Shown: positions 26,931-36,653, counted from the stretch's first letter. The stretch: DNA of 64,000 bases from Pseudomonadota bacterium (GCA_018816735.1 JAHIVH010000081.1:1-64000); one strand, 5' to 3'. The notes: generated by a model from the sequence alone, not told the origin. Made by a program: numbers and translations.

Positions 26931-28196
26931 ATGCATTTTCAGCTGTTACTTTATATCTTGTCAAAACTGTTCATTCGGGCAAACAAAAAAAACAACTCGT
27001 TCCGGAAGATGGTCGGTGAAAAAAATATTGTTTTTCAACTTCTGACCAAAGACAAAAAAACAGCAAGGCACTTTGAGTTCCGGAACGGCCGGATATCATC
27101 CAGACCTGTGGTTAACGAAAACGCTTCTTTATCCATTATTTTCAATGATTCGAATTATGCGGTTTCCGTGCTTCTATCAAAAGACAAGGATGCCTTTACC
27201 CAGGGTATTTTAAGCAGCAAAATCGTGATAGAAGGGGATCTGTCTTTAGCCATCTGGTTTCAGAATCTGGCACAACAGTTGAAATCTGCCGAAAAACCGG
27301 TTCCTTCGCATTTGCGTACAATCGGTTTTGTGGGTGTGGGATTGATCGGTGCACCAATGGCCAGATCACTTGTCCGAAATGGATTTACCGTCAAGGCCCA
27401 TGACAGGAATAGCGAAGCGCTTGACAAAATTTCGGAGTATGGGGCAATCGCCTGTGATTCCCTGGAACTATTTCACGATGTGGATGTCGTGATCATCATG
27501 GTAAATACCATGGAACAGGTTGAAGATGTGGTGATGACGTTAATGAACATCCTCCCTGAACATTCGAAAACGCCATTGGTCATCATGAGTACCGTATCTC
27601 CGGATCGAATCATAGCGCTTCGGAAGACACTGGATGATTTGGGAAGAACGGAGACTGGTATTCTTGATGCACCGGTAAGCGGTGCGCCACTTCTTGCAGA
27701 AGCAGGAAAGCTCTCTCTTATGGCAGGAGGGGAGAAGGCCTTGTTTAACCGGATAAAACCCGTGCTGTTATCCATGGGGGATAAGGAAAAGATTTTTTAT
27801 ATGGGCGATCTTGGACGAGGTGCTGCCATGAAACTCGTCAATAACGTCATCGGCATATCTGTCGGTGTGAATGTGATCGAGGCGTTAAGTCTGGGACAGA
27901 AAAAAGGTCTCAAACCCGATGAAATGGCCCGGGTAATCAACGCCAGTTCCGGAAAAACATTCTTTACCGAACAATGGCCCCTTACAAAAAAGATGTTTGA
28001 TATGGTACTAAGAGATACGACCTATAGCGCAAAAAGCGCTCTTTTCACCACTGGGCTGAAAGATTTGGAAACCGCAAAAGCCTGGGGGCAGGCGGATCAT
28101 ATCGAAATTCCCTGTGTGGAAAATGCCATTGGCCAAATTAAAAACATGACCGAAGATCAATTTGTAGAAACGCTTGAAAATATGATCCAAGCGTGA
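26931..28196 (+). CDS. SCP2-like / 3-hydroxyisobutyrate dehydrogenase-type fusion protein
   Basis: A 421-residue fusion. Residues about 125-421 are an NAD(P)-dependent beta-hydroxyacid dehydrogenase: Rossmann motif GFVGVGLIGAPMA, substrate motif DAPVSGAPLLAEAGKL, and the catalytic lysine in GAAMKLVNNVIG. Residues about 15-115 resemble an SCP2 sterol-carrier fold (FRNGRISSRPVVNENASLSI, FTQGILSSKIVIEGDLSLAIWF), which binds lipids or acyl-CoA. AGAGGA precedes ATG 26931, 28 bases after the swivel gene. Together with aconitase X it may act on a hydroxylated acid or CoA ester bound by the SCP2 part (inference). Confidence 0.8.
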   Translation: MHFQLLLYILSKLFIRANKKNNSFRKMVGEKNIVFQLLTKDKKTARHFEFRNGRISSRPVVNENASLSIIFNDSNYAVSVLLSKDKDAFTQGILSSKIVIEGDLSLAIWFQNLAQQLKSAEKPVPSHLRTIGFVGVGLIGAPMARSLVRNGFTVKAHDRNSEALDKISEYGAIACDSLELFHDVDVVIIMVNTMEQVEDVVMTLMNILPEHSKTPLVIMSTVSPDRIIALRKTLDDLGRTETGILDAPVSGAPLLAEAGKLSLMAGGEKALFNRIKPVLLSMGDKEKIFYMGDLGRGAAMKLVNNVIGISVGVNVIEALSLGQKKGLKPDEMARVINASSGKTFFTEQWPLTKKMFDMVLRDTTYSAKSALFTTGLKDLETAKAWGQADHIEIPCVENAIGQIKNMTEDQFVETLENMIQA

Positions 28197-28217
28197 AAAC
28201 GGATCAACCATTACCTG

Positions 28218-30725
28218 TCAGTTCAAAATCTTTTCAAAATGGATCAGATGGTCCGAATAGGCGTCCTTCAGCCGCTTATCGCTTGAAAGTATGATAATCT
28301 GCCTGGTTTTGGATTCCTGGGCAATGATTTCCATGGTATTTTTCAGCCGAGCATCGTCATAATTCATAAACGCATTATCAATGATCAACGGGATGTTGAT
28401 ATCGGCCAGGGTTTTGTATAAAGACAATTTATAGGAAAAAAGCATCTGGTCATAGGTTGATTTGCTCAGGTTGGTTTCCGGATTTTCCAGCCTGCCATTG
28501 ATGGGTAGCCGGATGGTCAGGTTGTCCTCTATGGAAACCGGTACTTTCCGGTCAACAATTTTATTGAATGTCTTCGTAAACTCATCTTTGAACTGCTTGC
28601 CGTAATTTCCGATGTAGCTGTTCAGCTGTTTTTTGGAGAGATCCTTGATCGTGGACAGCCGTTTGGGGGTTGCCTTAAGTGTTTCAAGTTTTCTTAACTG
28701 GGCATCTCTTTTTTCATGAAGCAATATAATATGCGCTGAATCGATTTTGATTTGGTCAAGCTTTTCTGAAACAGAAGACAGATCCTCGGAAAGATCCATA
28801 AGATCCCGTTTTGCATTTTTGACGTTGCGGTTGAATATATTCAATTTTTCAGGAATATATTTCAGCTCAATTTTATTCTTGAGATGGTTTATTTCATTTG
28901 AGAGTTCCGAACACTTGAGTTTGGTATCCTGATACAAGCTTAATGTCTCTTCAAAGCTGTTGACTTCGGCCATGTTCATACCGAGTTTAATAAGTGTTTC
29001 AGAGAGCTCTATCTGCACTTTTTTGATTTCGTTATCATAGTTGAACATATTGGCTTCATGGTTTTTCAACTGTTCATCCATGGAAATCATGCTGGCCAGA
29101 AGCTCCTGCGCTTCACTGTAGGATTTCTCGATAAATTCAATCGAAGAGTCGATTGAAATTTGATAATCGTTGTTAATATGGAACTCTTTCAAGGTGTTTT
29201 CAAGTTCTTCTTCTATCTGGCGGATGTGTGACAGGTCAGAAGACTTGTCTTTTGCCTTGGATGCCTGATTGACATATTCGATATATGATTTTCTGAGTTC
29301 TGTTGTTGTGCTGATACCATATTTATTAAGTGTCTGCCATATTTCGGGTGTATTGTACCAGGCATTTTTGGCGCTGTATTCCTCCATGTCCAGCATCATC
29401 TGGATAGCCTTGTTTCTTTCCTTGCCGGAAGTGATCCACAAAATAACAGAAAATATGGCACAGAGAAAAGAGATGCCTGCGACCATGTAAAGTGCGTTAT
29501 TGGGGATCGAATATACAATTCTGGCAACCAGGGTTGCCGCAGTTACGAGAAGAAAGATAAAGGCAAATATTTTTGATGTCACAAACCTTGGATTGATGCT
29601 GTTTAATTTTGACTGGACCGTTTCAATTTCCTTGCCCAGTTTTTCCTTTATTTTTTGCGTATTCTTGTCTGCCGAATCAACATCTTCAAGAACGTTGGGA
29701 TTTTTGGAATAGAATTCCCACAAGGGGTTGCTGGGTACCGGTTCCGTGTATTCTTCCCTGATTTTTCCTTTCTGGTTCAGCATTTTTTTAAGAAAGGCAA
29801 TATTTTTAATTTTCAGGTAGACCTTTTCAAGTTCTTCGGCAGAGTTTATTTTCAATATCGAAAATGTTTCATTCAGGCGGGTGTTGAGTTTTCCTTTTTT
29901 TCCCTTCAGGTCTTTTGAAATAGTTGAGGTATTCTCCGACAGCCCTTTCAGTTCCTTGACCTTATTGTCAAGGTGAATGACGCGTGAAAGCCCTTCTTTG
30001 GACTTTGTTTCAACCCATTTCAAATCTTCATATTTGGATTGATACCCAACCAGTTCGTTATCCATGTCGGATATTTTCTGCTTGATATCATAAATGTAAC
30101 CTGCAGTTTCCTTTTCATAGATCTTCTCATGTTCGGAAAGCTCTGCTTCTTTTTTATGAATTTTTTCGTTCAGTTCTTTTTTCCGTTTGAAGATTCGGTT
30201 ATAGTCAGAAATTTTTGTCTTGTTTTTATCGATTTCTTTTTCAAGGGCGGATAACTCTTCGGATGTTACAGATATCTGGGCAGGGATTTCCGAGATCAGA
30301 TTGTCAATCCTGTCAATAGTCAGGGATAATACCCGTCCGGTGTCTGTTTCTTCCATTTTTCGTTTGAGGGTTGCCACGACCGTCCCATCAACACCGTCAT
30401 TGATATCAAATTTTTCATTTTCAAAAAGGTAGCCAATGGATTCCAGAAGTTTTCGTTTAAAGGGAGGGGTGTAGTTTCTGTTGAAAAAATCAATTTCAAG
30501 CGCTTCTGTATCATAAATGATCTTACCGCCAAATTCGGAATATTCCCAGGGTTCATAACGGGTGAGTTCTTCCCCAGGTTCTGAAAGTGCATTCATGATA
30601 AAGCACGCAAGAGAGGTTTTGCCTGCTTCGTTTGGCCCATGAATGATATTGAGATCATTTTTCAGATTGAGTTCATGAATTTTTAGTTTTCCAAAGCCAT
30701 GAATGGCAATTTGTTTTATCCACAT
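28218..30725 (-). CDS. Membrane-anchored YhaN/SbcC-like coiled-coil ATPase
   Basis: An 835-residue SMC/Rad50-type ATPase. The N-terminus has the YhaN-like start IKQIAIHGFGKL and Walker A GPNEAGKT (30-37). Long coiled coils occupy about 150-320 and 440-700. In the middle are two hydrophobic helices (about 386-405 and 410-432) that should fix the hinge in the membrane. The C-terminal nucleotide half has LSKSTYDQMLFSYKLSLYK (signature region) and the Walker B/D-loop-like PLIIDNAFMNYDDARL. In Bacillus yhaN goes with the nuclease gene yhaO; here no SbcD/Mre11-type nuclease is present and the partner is the unknown gene at 30716, which overlaps by 10 bases. Likely DNA- or envelope-associated; function unproven. 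Confidence 0.75.
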   Translation of the reverse strand: MWIKQIAIHGFGKLKIHELNLKNDLNIIHGPNEAGKTSLACFIMNALSEPGEELTRYEPWEYSEFGGKIIYDTEALEIDFFNRNYTPPFKRKLLESIGYLFENEKFDINDGVDGTVVATLKRKMEETDTGRVLSLTIDRIDNLISEIPAQISVTSEELSALEKEIDKNKTKISDYNRIFKRKKELNEKIHKKEAELSEHEKIYEKETAGYIYDIKQKISDMDNELVGYQSKYEDLKWVETKSKEGLSRVIHLDNKVKELKGLSENTSTISKDLKGKKGKLNTRLNETFSILKINSAEELEKVYLKIKNIAFLKKMLNQKGKIREEYTEPVPSNPLWEFYSKNPNVLEDVDSADKNTQKIKEKLGKEIETVQSKLNSINPRFVTSKIFAFIFLLVTAATLVARIVYSIPNNALYMVAGISFLCAIFSVILWITSGKERNKAIQMMLDMEEYSAKNAWYNTPEIWQTLNKYGISTTTELRKSYIEYVNQASKAKDKSSDLSHIRQIEEELENTLKEFHINNDYQISIDSSIEFIEKSYSEAQELLASMISMDEQLKNHEANMFNYDNEIKKVQIELSETLIKLGMNMAEVNSFEETLSLYQDTKLKCSELSNEINHLKNKIELKYIPEKLNIFNRNVKNAKRDLMDLSEDLSSVSEKLDQIKIDSAHIILLHEKRDAQLRKLETLKATPKRLSTIKDLSKKQLNSYIGNYGKQFKDEFTKTFNKIVDRKVPVSIEDNLTIRLPINGRLENPETNLSKSTYDQMLFSYKLSLYKTLADINIPLIIDNAFMNYDDARLKNTMEIIAQESKTRQIIILSSDKRLKDAYSDHLIHFEKILN

Positions 30726-31279
30726 ATCGCGTCACCTCTCAAAACTTTGATCAGTAAGATTTTGGAAAGCGTATCCAGTTTGTTGATTCTGTCGTATAAT
30801 TGTTTTTCGAGAAGATTTTCGGGATCACAATCGACCACATCTGCGATTACAGTAAATTTTTCATTCAGCTGATGAAAGACATCACGGGTAACAGGATAGT
30901 TGATCTTTAATATGGTTTCGCCGGAAGTATCTGGAATACCATCCGGATCATCCACAGAAACGAGACTGAGAGACGAGACCGAAAGCGGAACTTCCTTTTT
31001 GTCAGCACGAATTTTGGGTTTGTTGTTAATGGGTGACGAGTTAACCGGGCTTTTTCCTTCAACGATTTCAAAACTTTTAAAGAATGTGGATAACAGATTG
31101 TCGGTTTCATGAAGAAGCGCAAGGTCACCATAGACTTCATAAAAGATGATATGGGTGTCCGGGTAAAGTTTGGAGACTTCCCCCAGCACGGATATGTTTG
31201 CGTCATGGATCTGTTTGTAAATTTCGGAAAAGCCGGTTTGGATATGATACAATTGCAAATTACCGACAATCACTTCCAT
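30716..31279 (-). CDS. Unknown protein coupled to the YhaN-like ATPase
   Basis: I do not recognise this 187-residue protein. It has no signal peptide and no membrane helix. The first 75 residues and the last 75 look like two compact alpha/beta or helical parts joined by a serine-, proline- and lysine-rich linker (about 78-112). AAAGGAG sits nine bases before the ATG. Its 3' end overlaps the start of the ATPase gene by 10 bases, so the two are translated together. It replaces the nuclease normally encoded before SbcC/YhaN-type ATPases but shows no Mre11 phosphoesterase motifs (no DxH or GNHD). Confidence 0.65.
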   Translation of the reverse strand: MEVIVGNLQLYHIQTGFSEIYKQIHDANISVLGEVSKLYPDTHIIFYEVYGDLALLHETDNLLSTFFKSFEIVEGKSPVNSSPINNKPKIRADKKEVPLSVSSLSLVSVDDPDGIPDTSGETILKINYPVTRDVFHQLNEKFTVIADVVDCDPENLLEKQLYDRINKLDTLSKILLIKVLRGDAICG

Positions 31280-31397
31280 GAATCACTGCTCCTTTCGGCT
31301 AAAACGTTGTCAGGAACCGTCCCCGCCAGTAAAAACATGATAAAAAATAATCAGGATTATGAAATACCATTAAAGCAAATTGATCGTTGTTCAAGCT

Positions 31398-31434
31398 ACA
31401 TAATCACAACTTTTCAAATGTGTCAATTTTGACA
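31398..31434 (-). promoter_or_regulatory. Promoter with overlapping inverted repeat for the YhaN-like operon
   Basis: On the minus strand TTGACA (31426-31421), 17 bases and TTATGT (31403-31398) form a promoter about 110 bases before the 30716-31279 gene. The -35 box is one arm of an inverted repeat, TGTCAATTTTGACA (31421-31434), which could be an operator. Confidence 0.5.
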
Positions 31435-31497
31435 TGCAATATGCGTAAAGAAAATAGCAGAAAATTTAAATTCTTATCTTGAAGATTGAAAAAAAAA

Positions 31498-31515
31498 TGC
31501 CGCCATATGGCGGTT
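31498..31515 (-). terminator. Rho-independent terminator of the mutS-amidase operon
   Basis: CCGCC-ATAT-GGCGG (31500-31513) forms a compact hairpin. Read on the minus strand it lies just after the amidase stop and is followed by a run of nine T, a standard intrinsic terminator. Confidence 0.8.
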
Positions 31516-31523
31516 GCAATCTG

Positions 31524-33335
31524 TCAGCTTCTCGATTTTAGTGTATCCGGATTGTACAATGCTGTCGGATTGGTTGTTTTGATATATTGTTTAATGCCGT
31601 TGATGATAGCGTCACATAATGACTCCTGATATTTGACATCTGTCAATCGTTTGCATTCTCTGGGATTGCTTATAAATGATGTCTCAATAAGAATAGCAGG
31701 CATCTGGGCGCCCAGCAATACGTAAAACGGCGCCTGTTTGACCCCTTTGTTGTTGATCTTGCTGTAATCTTGTTTCATTTTCGATGTCATGGTCTGCTGA
31801 ACAAACCCGGCCAGTCTGCTTGATTCATTAATTTTGGAGTTCTGCATCAATGAATCGAGAATCGACTGGAGGTCGCTGATATTTTTTGTGGATGTGGCAT
31901 TTTCCCTTGCGGCTACGGATATGGCAGCTTCGTCTGTGGCGAGATTCAGGAAATAGGTTTCGATACCATAAGCGTTAGCATTTCTGTGAGCGTTTGTGTG
32001 TATGGAAATAAAAAGATCCGCATTTTGGGTATTGGCAATGGCTGTCCGTTCTTCAAGGGTAATATACCGGTCATCGGTCCGGGTCATGATGACCTCGCAG
32101 TTCAAGGTTTCCCTGATTTTTTTTGCCAGTTTGAGTCCCAGCGCAAGTGTGATATGTTTTTCATGAACCCCTTTGAGGTAACCTCTTGCGCCATAGTCCT
32201 TTCCGCCATGCCCCGGATCAATGACAATGGTTTTTACTCCCAATGCAAGCTGCTGGGCAAGGGAGCCTGCAGGCAGATGGGGCGGCGGGGGTTGATTTCC
32301 CACAGGCGGTGGTGTGGCATTGTTTCTTTTGCCATTTATGGATTTTTTACCCCATACATCAATGACGATTCTGAATGGGTTTCTTAATGTAAAGACTTTA
32401 TAGTTGTCATATGATTTGATATCAATGACGACTCTTGCGGATTCAGGTGTATACTGACCAGCCCTTACATTTTTCAACAGGTTGTCATTAATCGGTATCT
32501 GACGGTTCAGCGATGGATCGATCCGGCTGTTTGCAAAATCGATGAATAATCGCTGGGGTTTATTGATGGACGGGTCCTTCCTAAGCATATGATGGGAATA
32601 GTTGGGCTCTCCATCGGTATCAACCACAACGCGGGTATAGCTGGGATTGGACCAGTATCTCAACGCCGTCACCACAGATTGTTTGCCCGCGGCCGATGGA
32701 ACATTATCAACCGAATCACCCATGTCATTCTCTGCATCGTTTGCGTTCTGATCCGAAATGATCGCCTCAATATCATCCGGTGCTGCTGATTGTGACGGTA
32801 GCGGAGCAAGGGGAATTTTGATTATCTTGGGTTTGATGGTTTTGGGCTTTTTTGAGCCAGATGACGCGACGGTTTCAGTGCGTGTTCTTCCGTTTAATTT
32901 TTTTGCAGCCTCAAGATGGTATCTGCTTTTGGGATAATCTTTGACTATTTTTTCAAGCAGATCAATGGATTTTTCTTCATCGCTCTTCAGCCACGATATG
33001 CTGTACAGGTCAAGATACAGGGTCCCTGCTTTGTAAAGGCCGGCTGGCGCCCAAGGTCCATTTGGATCGCTTTTATAGACATCGTGAAATTTTTCGATGC
33101 ACTTTAGCCAGTTTTCCCTGTATTTTTGTTTGGCTTTGCTGTTCATCAGCCGGGCAAGATGTTTTTCAGCCGCAAAATATTTTTCTTCGGAAGATGTTCC
33201 GGCATGAGATGAAGGTATGTATAAAAGAGGCATCAAAAAAAGAGTTGAGACTAAAACCAACCTTGTCATGATGTTGAATATGTTCCGGTTTAAGGTTCGC
33301 CTGGCAGGGCAGATGGCTGTATTGTTTTGAATCAT
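31524..33335 (-). CDS. N-acetylmuramoyl-L-alanine amidase with TPR-like and AMIN domains
   Basis: A 603-residue periplasmic cell-wall amidase (AmiC class). A signal peptide ends near SSHAG (about 46). Residues about 50-150 are a TPR-like helical repeat (YSKDPNG-like and FPKS-like turns), about 225-330 an AMIN domain that targets septal peptidoglycan, then a proline-rich linker (PPPVGNQPPPPHLP), and from about 368 the zinc amidase domain with IDPGHGGKDYGARG, SIHTNAHRN and ILIETSFISNPRE. It cleaves the amide bond between MurNAc and the stem peptide for daughter-cell separation. The TPR extension is unusual for AmiC. The start overlaps the mutS stop by four bases. Confidence 0.92.
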   Translation of the reverse strand: MIQNNTAICPARRTLNRNIFNIMTRLVLVSTLFLMPLLYIPSSHAGTSSEEKYFAAEKHLARLMNSKAKQKYRENWLKCIEKFHDVYKSDPNGPWAPAGLYKAGTLYLDLYSISWLKSDEEKSIDLLEKIVKDYPKSRYHLEAAKKLNGRTRTETVASSGSKKPKTIKPKIIKIPLAPLPSQSAAPDDIEAIISDQNANDAENDMGDSVDNVPSAAGKQSVVTALRYWSNPSYTRVVVDTDGEPNYSHHMLRKDPSINKPQRLFIDFANSRIDPSLNRQIPINDNLLKNVRAGQYTPESARVVIDIKSYDNYKVFTLRNPFRIVIDVWGKKSINGKRNNATPPPVGNQPPPPHLPAGSLAQQLALGVKTIVIDPGHGGKDYGARGYLKGVHEKHITLALGLKLAKKIRETLNCEVIMTRTDDRYITLEERTAIANTQNADLFISIHTNAHRNANAYGIETYFLNLATDEAAISVAARENATSTKNISDLQSILDSLMQNSKINESSRLAGFVQQTMTSKMKQDYSKINNKGVKQAPFYVLLGAQMPAILIETSFISNPRECKRLTDVKYQESLCDAIINGIKQYIKTTNPTALYNPDTLKSRS

Positions 33336-35983
33336 GAATTGGCGTTGTCGATCTTTTTTAATTTGTCTTTCAGTTTGCTTAAAATATTCAGTGCCTCCAA
33401 AGGCGTTGTCATTGAAATATCAAGTTTATGAAGTTTGTCTATAATTATTTCTTCCGGTTTCCGGAAAAGACTCATCTGCACAAAAGGTTGATGGTCTTCC
33501 TCTTTGATGCCGGACGAAGACTTTTTTTTGATTTCCGGCTTAAAGGAAATCCGGTTATGATCATTTTCAATCTTTGCGAGAATTTTTTTTGACCTTGCAA
33601 TAATGGAGTGAGGGATTCCCGCAAGTCGTGCCACTTGAATGCCGTAGCTTCTATTTGTACCACCATCCACCAGTTTTCGTAAGAAAATAATGGTGTCATT
33701 CCATTCTTTTACGGCAATATTGTGGTTTTTGACCCTGGGTTTGGTCTCGGAGAGTTCTGTGAGTTCATGATAATGGGTCGCAAACAGGGTTTTAACCCCT
33801 TTGCCGTTCAGGTCGTGCAGAAATTCAGCTACAGCCCAGGCAATGGATAAACCGTCAAACGTGCTTGTACCGCGACCGATTTCATCCATAATGACAAGGC
33901 TCTTGTCGGTTGCATGGTTCATGATGTTTGCGGTTTCTTCCATTTCAACCATAAATGTGCTTTGGCCGGAAGACAGGTTGTCCAGTGCGCCCACACGCGT
34001 AAAAATCCTGTCCACAAGAGATATGGATGCACTCGCTGCAGGCACGAATGAACCCATGTGCGCCAGGATTGTAATAATGGCAACCTGACGGAGAACCGTT
34101 GATTTCCCTGCCATGTTGGGACCGGTAATGACCAGCACCTGATGGTTTTCATTGTCCATATCAATGGAATTGGGAACAAATCGTTCACCTGTAATCAGTT
34201 TTTCCACCACAGGATGCCTGCCGTCTTCAATCCGGATTCTGCCGTCTTCGTTGATTTCAGGTTGGCAGTAGTCAAACAGGCTTGAAATTTCAGCAAGGGT
34301 GGACAGACAATCTATCTGGGCGATAAAATTGGCGCATTGAAGGATGAGGCTGTTTTTTTCACAAATGGTTTGGCGGATGCCGTTAAAAATGTCGTATTCC
34401 AGTTTCCCTCTCTGCTCCTGGGCATTCAAGACCTTGAATTCCAGTTTTTTCAGCTCATCTGTAATGAACCGCTCGGTATTCACAAGGGTCTGTTTTCTGA
34501 TATAACTGTCCGGAACATTCGATCCCTGCGATTTGGGGACTTCAAGAAAGTATCCGAAAACCTTGTTGTATTTTACCCTGAGGGAATTTATCCCTGATTT
34601 TTCTTTTTCCCTGGCCCCCAGTTCTGCGATATAGCTTTTCCCGTCCCTGCTGATCAGGATGAGCTCATCCAGTTCGCTATTGAAACCCTGTTTGATAATA
34701 CCGCCTTCATTGATGGTCATCGGGGCGTCTTCCCTGATGGCCCGGTCTATCAATATGGCGAGCTCGGATAATTCGTTTATGGTAAAATCCGGCACAAAAA
34801 GATCGGAAGACAGTTCACCCAAAAAAGACCAGATATCCGGTAACGCAAGGAGTGAATGCTTAAAGGCCACAAGATCCCTAGCATTGCACCGTCCCATTGA
34901 AATTTTACTGCCCAACCGTTCAAGGTCGTAAACAGATTTTAAACAGGTACGGATGTCCTGCCTGACCAAGGGTTTGTCAAACGCCTCTTTGATCGCATGC
35001 TGCCGTTTGAGGATAAGCTCCCGGTTGCACAGAGGGTATCTGACCCAGGATTTAAGAAGCCTGCCGCCCATGGATGTCACGGTTTGATCCAGTACGCCAA
35101 AAAGCGTGCCTTTTTTCTGACCGGTCTGGATATTTTTGATCAGTTCGAGATTCCTCAAGCTCAAGTCATCTAAAATGAGGTAATTCCCCAGGTAATAGGT
35201 TTCAAGAGACACCAGATGACTGATGGACTGAAGCTGGGCGTCCTGAACATAAGACAGAAGGGCTCCGGCAGCGGCAACCCCTGCAGTTTGATATTCACAG
35301 CCGTACCCTTCAAGTGACCGGGTATTTAACTGAGACAAAAGCGTTTCTTTTGCCCGTTTAAAATCGAATTCTTTTTTTGCAATATAGCTTACAGATTTTT
35401 CTTTGAATTTTTTAAGAAGCTTTATGTAATAACTGTCACTTTCCGCATCTTCAGGCAGAATGATCTCACTGGGGTCGATTCGTGTGGCTTCATCAAGAAT
35501 GGCATAGATGTCCTCCGACTCAGTCAGTCTGAAAGTGCCGGTGGAAATATCCAGAAAGGCAAGTCCTGCCCGGTCATGCAGAAGAATCAGGGCAAGGATG
35601 AAGTTATTGGATTTTTCATCAAGAAGCGCTTCATCCAGAATCATGCCAGGTGTCACCACCCGAACCACTTCCCGTTTGACAAGTCCTTTGGCTGTGGCCG
35701 GATCTTCAACCTGTTCACACACAGCCACTTTTTTTCCTCTGGCGACCAGTTTTGCGATATAACCGTCTGCGGCACGCACGGGCACACCGCACATGGGAAT
35801 GGCGTCATCGTTATTTTTGTTTCTCGACGTCAGGGTGATTTCCAGTAATCTTGAGGCGACGTTGGCGTCGTCCAGGAACATTTCATAGAAATCTCCCATG
35901 CGATAAAACAAAATGGCGTCAGGATAATTTTCCTTGATCGCCATGTATTGTGCCATCATGGGCGTTTGCTTAGGTTGCGTCAT
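33332..35983 (-). CDS. mutS: DNA mismatch repair protein MutS
   Basis: Mismatch-recognition ATPase of 883 residues, normal length. The N-terminal mismatch-binding segment contains DAILFYRMGDFYEMF, the Phe-x-Glu motif that inserts at mismatches. The ATPase part has Walker A GPNMAGKSTVLRQ (about 625), DEIGRGTSTFDGLS and ATHYHEL. The four-base overlap (ATGA) with the amidase downstream indicates co-translation. mutL is not in the window. Confidence 0.97.
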   Translation of the reverse strand: MTQPKQTPMMAQYMAIKENYPDAILFYRMGDFYEMFLDDANVASRLLEITLTSRNKNNDDAIPMCGVPVRAADGYIAKLVARGKKVAVCEQVEDPATAKGLVKREVVRVVTPGMILDEALLDEKSNNFILALILLHDRAGLAFLDISTGTFRLTESEDIYAILDEATRIDPSEIILPEDAESDSYYIKLLKKFKEKSVSYIAKKEFDFKRAKETLLSQLNTRSLEGYGCEYQTAGVAAAGALLSYVQDAQLQSISHLVSLETYYLGNYLILDDLSLRNLELIKNIQTGQKKGTLFGVLDQTVTSMGGRLLKSWVRYPLCNRELILKRQHAIKEAFDKPLVRQDIRTCLKSVYDLERLGSKISMGRCNARDLVAFKHSLLALPDIWSFLGELSSDLFVPDFTINELSELAILIDRAIREDAPMTINEGGIIKQGFNSELDELILISRDGKSYIAELGAREKEKSGINSLRVKYNKVFGYFLEVPKSQGSNVPDSYIRKQTLVNTERFITDELKKLEFKVLNAQEQRGKLEYDIFNGIRQTICEKNSLILQCANFIAQIDCLSTLAEISSLFDYCQPEINEDGRIRIEDGRHPVVEKLITGERFVPNSIDMDNENHQVLVITGPNMAGKSTVLRQVAIITILAHMGSFVPAASASISLVDRIFTRVGALDNLSSGQSTFMVEMEETANIMNHATDKSLVIMDEIGRGTSTFDGLSIAWAVAEFLHDLNGKGVKTLFATHYHELTELSETKPRVKNHNIAVKEWNDTIIFLRKLVDGGTNRSYGIQVARLAGIPHSIIARSKKILAKIENDHNRISFKPEIKKKSSSGIKEEDHQPFVQMSLFRKPEEIIIDKLHKLDISMTTPLEALNILSKLKDKLKKIDNANS

Positions 35984-36022
35984 CGGGAAACATATGTTTT
36001 TATATCAATGACAAAATAAAAA

Positions 36023-36427
36023 TCAGGCTTCGGTTTTCTCTCCGGACGTTTCTTCAGGAATAGCCTTATTTGAGGCCATTTCCGCCTTTTTTAAACTGTC
36101 GTTCAGGTTATCGATTTCTGTTTGTTTTTCGTTGATGGACTTATTGAGTGTTTTAACAGTACTTCGGGATCTGAATAACATTTTCAGCAGGGAAATATAG
36201 GCAAGGATCAACCCGGCTAAAAAACAACCCAAAAAATAAAGGCCGTTTTCAATTTCAGGGAATGCATAGTGGTTGAAAAAATCCATGAAACTTAAATTGA
36301 AATAATTTACGAAATGTAAATCGAGGATCAGTGCATGTTTGGTTACCAGATAGGGAAGATTCTGATAGATGACAAGTGCGAAAAAGATCACGAAGATCAG
36401 GAAGATACCTATTTTAATTTTTTTCAT
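36023..36427 (-). CDS. LapA-like (DUF1049) membrane protein
   Basis: A 134-residue protein with two membrane helices (about 6-24 and 65-85) and a C-terminal cytoplasmic coiled coil (about 92-118) followed by an acidic tail. This is the layout of LapA/YciS proteins, which in E. coli join LapB in controlling LpxC proteolysis and lipopolysaccharide synthesis. The loop between the helices is longer than in E. coli LapA. No lapB lies next to it. It is separated from mutS by 39 bases and may lead that transcript. Confidence 0.65.
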   Translation of the reverse strand: MKKIKIGIFLIFVIFFALVIYQNLPYLVTKHALILDLHFVNYFNLSFMDFFNHYAFPEIENGLYFLGCFLAGLILAYISLLKMLFRSRSTVKTLNKSINEKQTEIDNLNDSLKKAEMASNKAIPEETSGEKTEA

Positions 36428-36653
36428 ATCGTTTCTCCGTCAACAGGTTAATTGGAATCCGAAAACAGTTTCTGATGATACATCAGGGTATTTTTAAATG
36501 CCATAATCTTTTTCCATGTTCTTCAAAATCAACGAAAAGGTTGCTTGCGCCGATAATGCGAGGATGAAATAACTATGGGCAAAATAGTCGTATCTTTAAT
36601 GCCGGACCCTGTTTTTCCTACTCTTTTCCATAATAAAATTCAACCTTTTTTTC

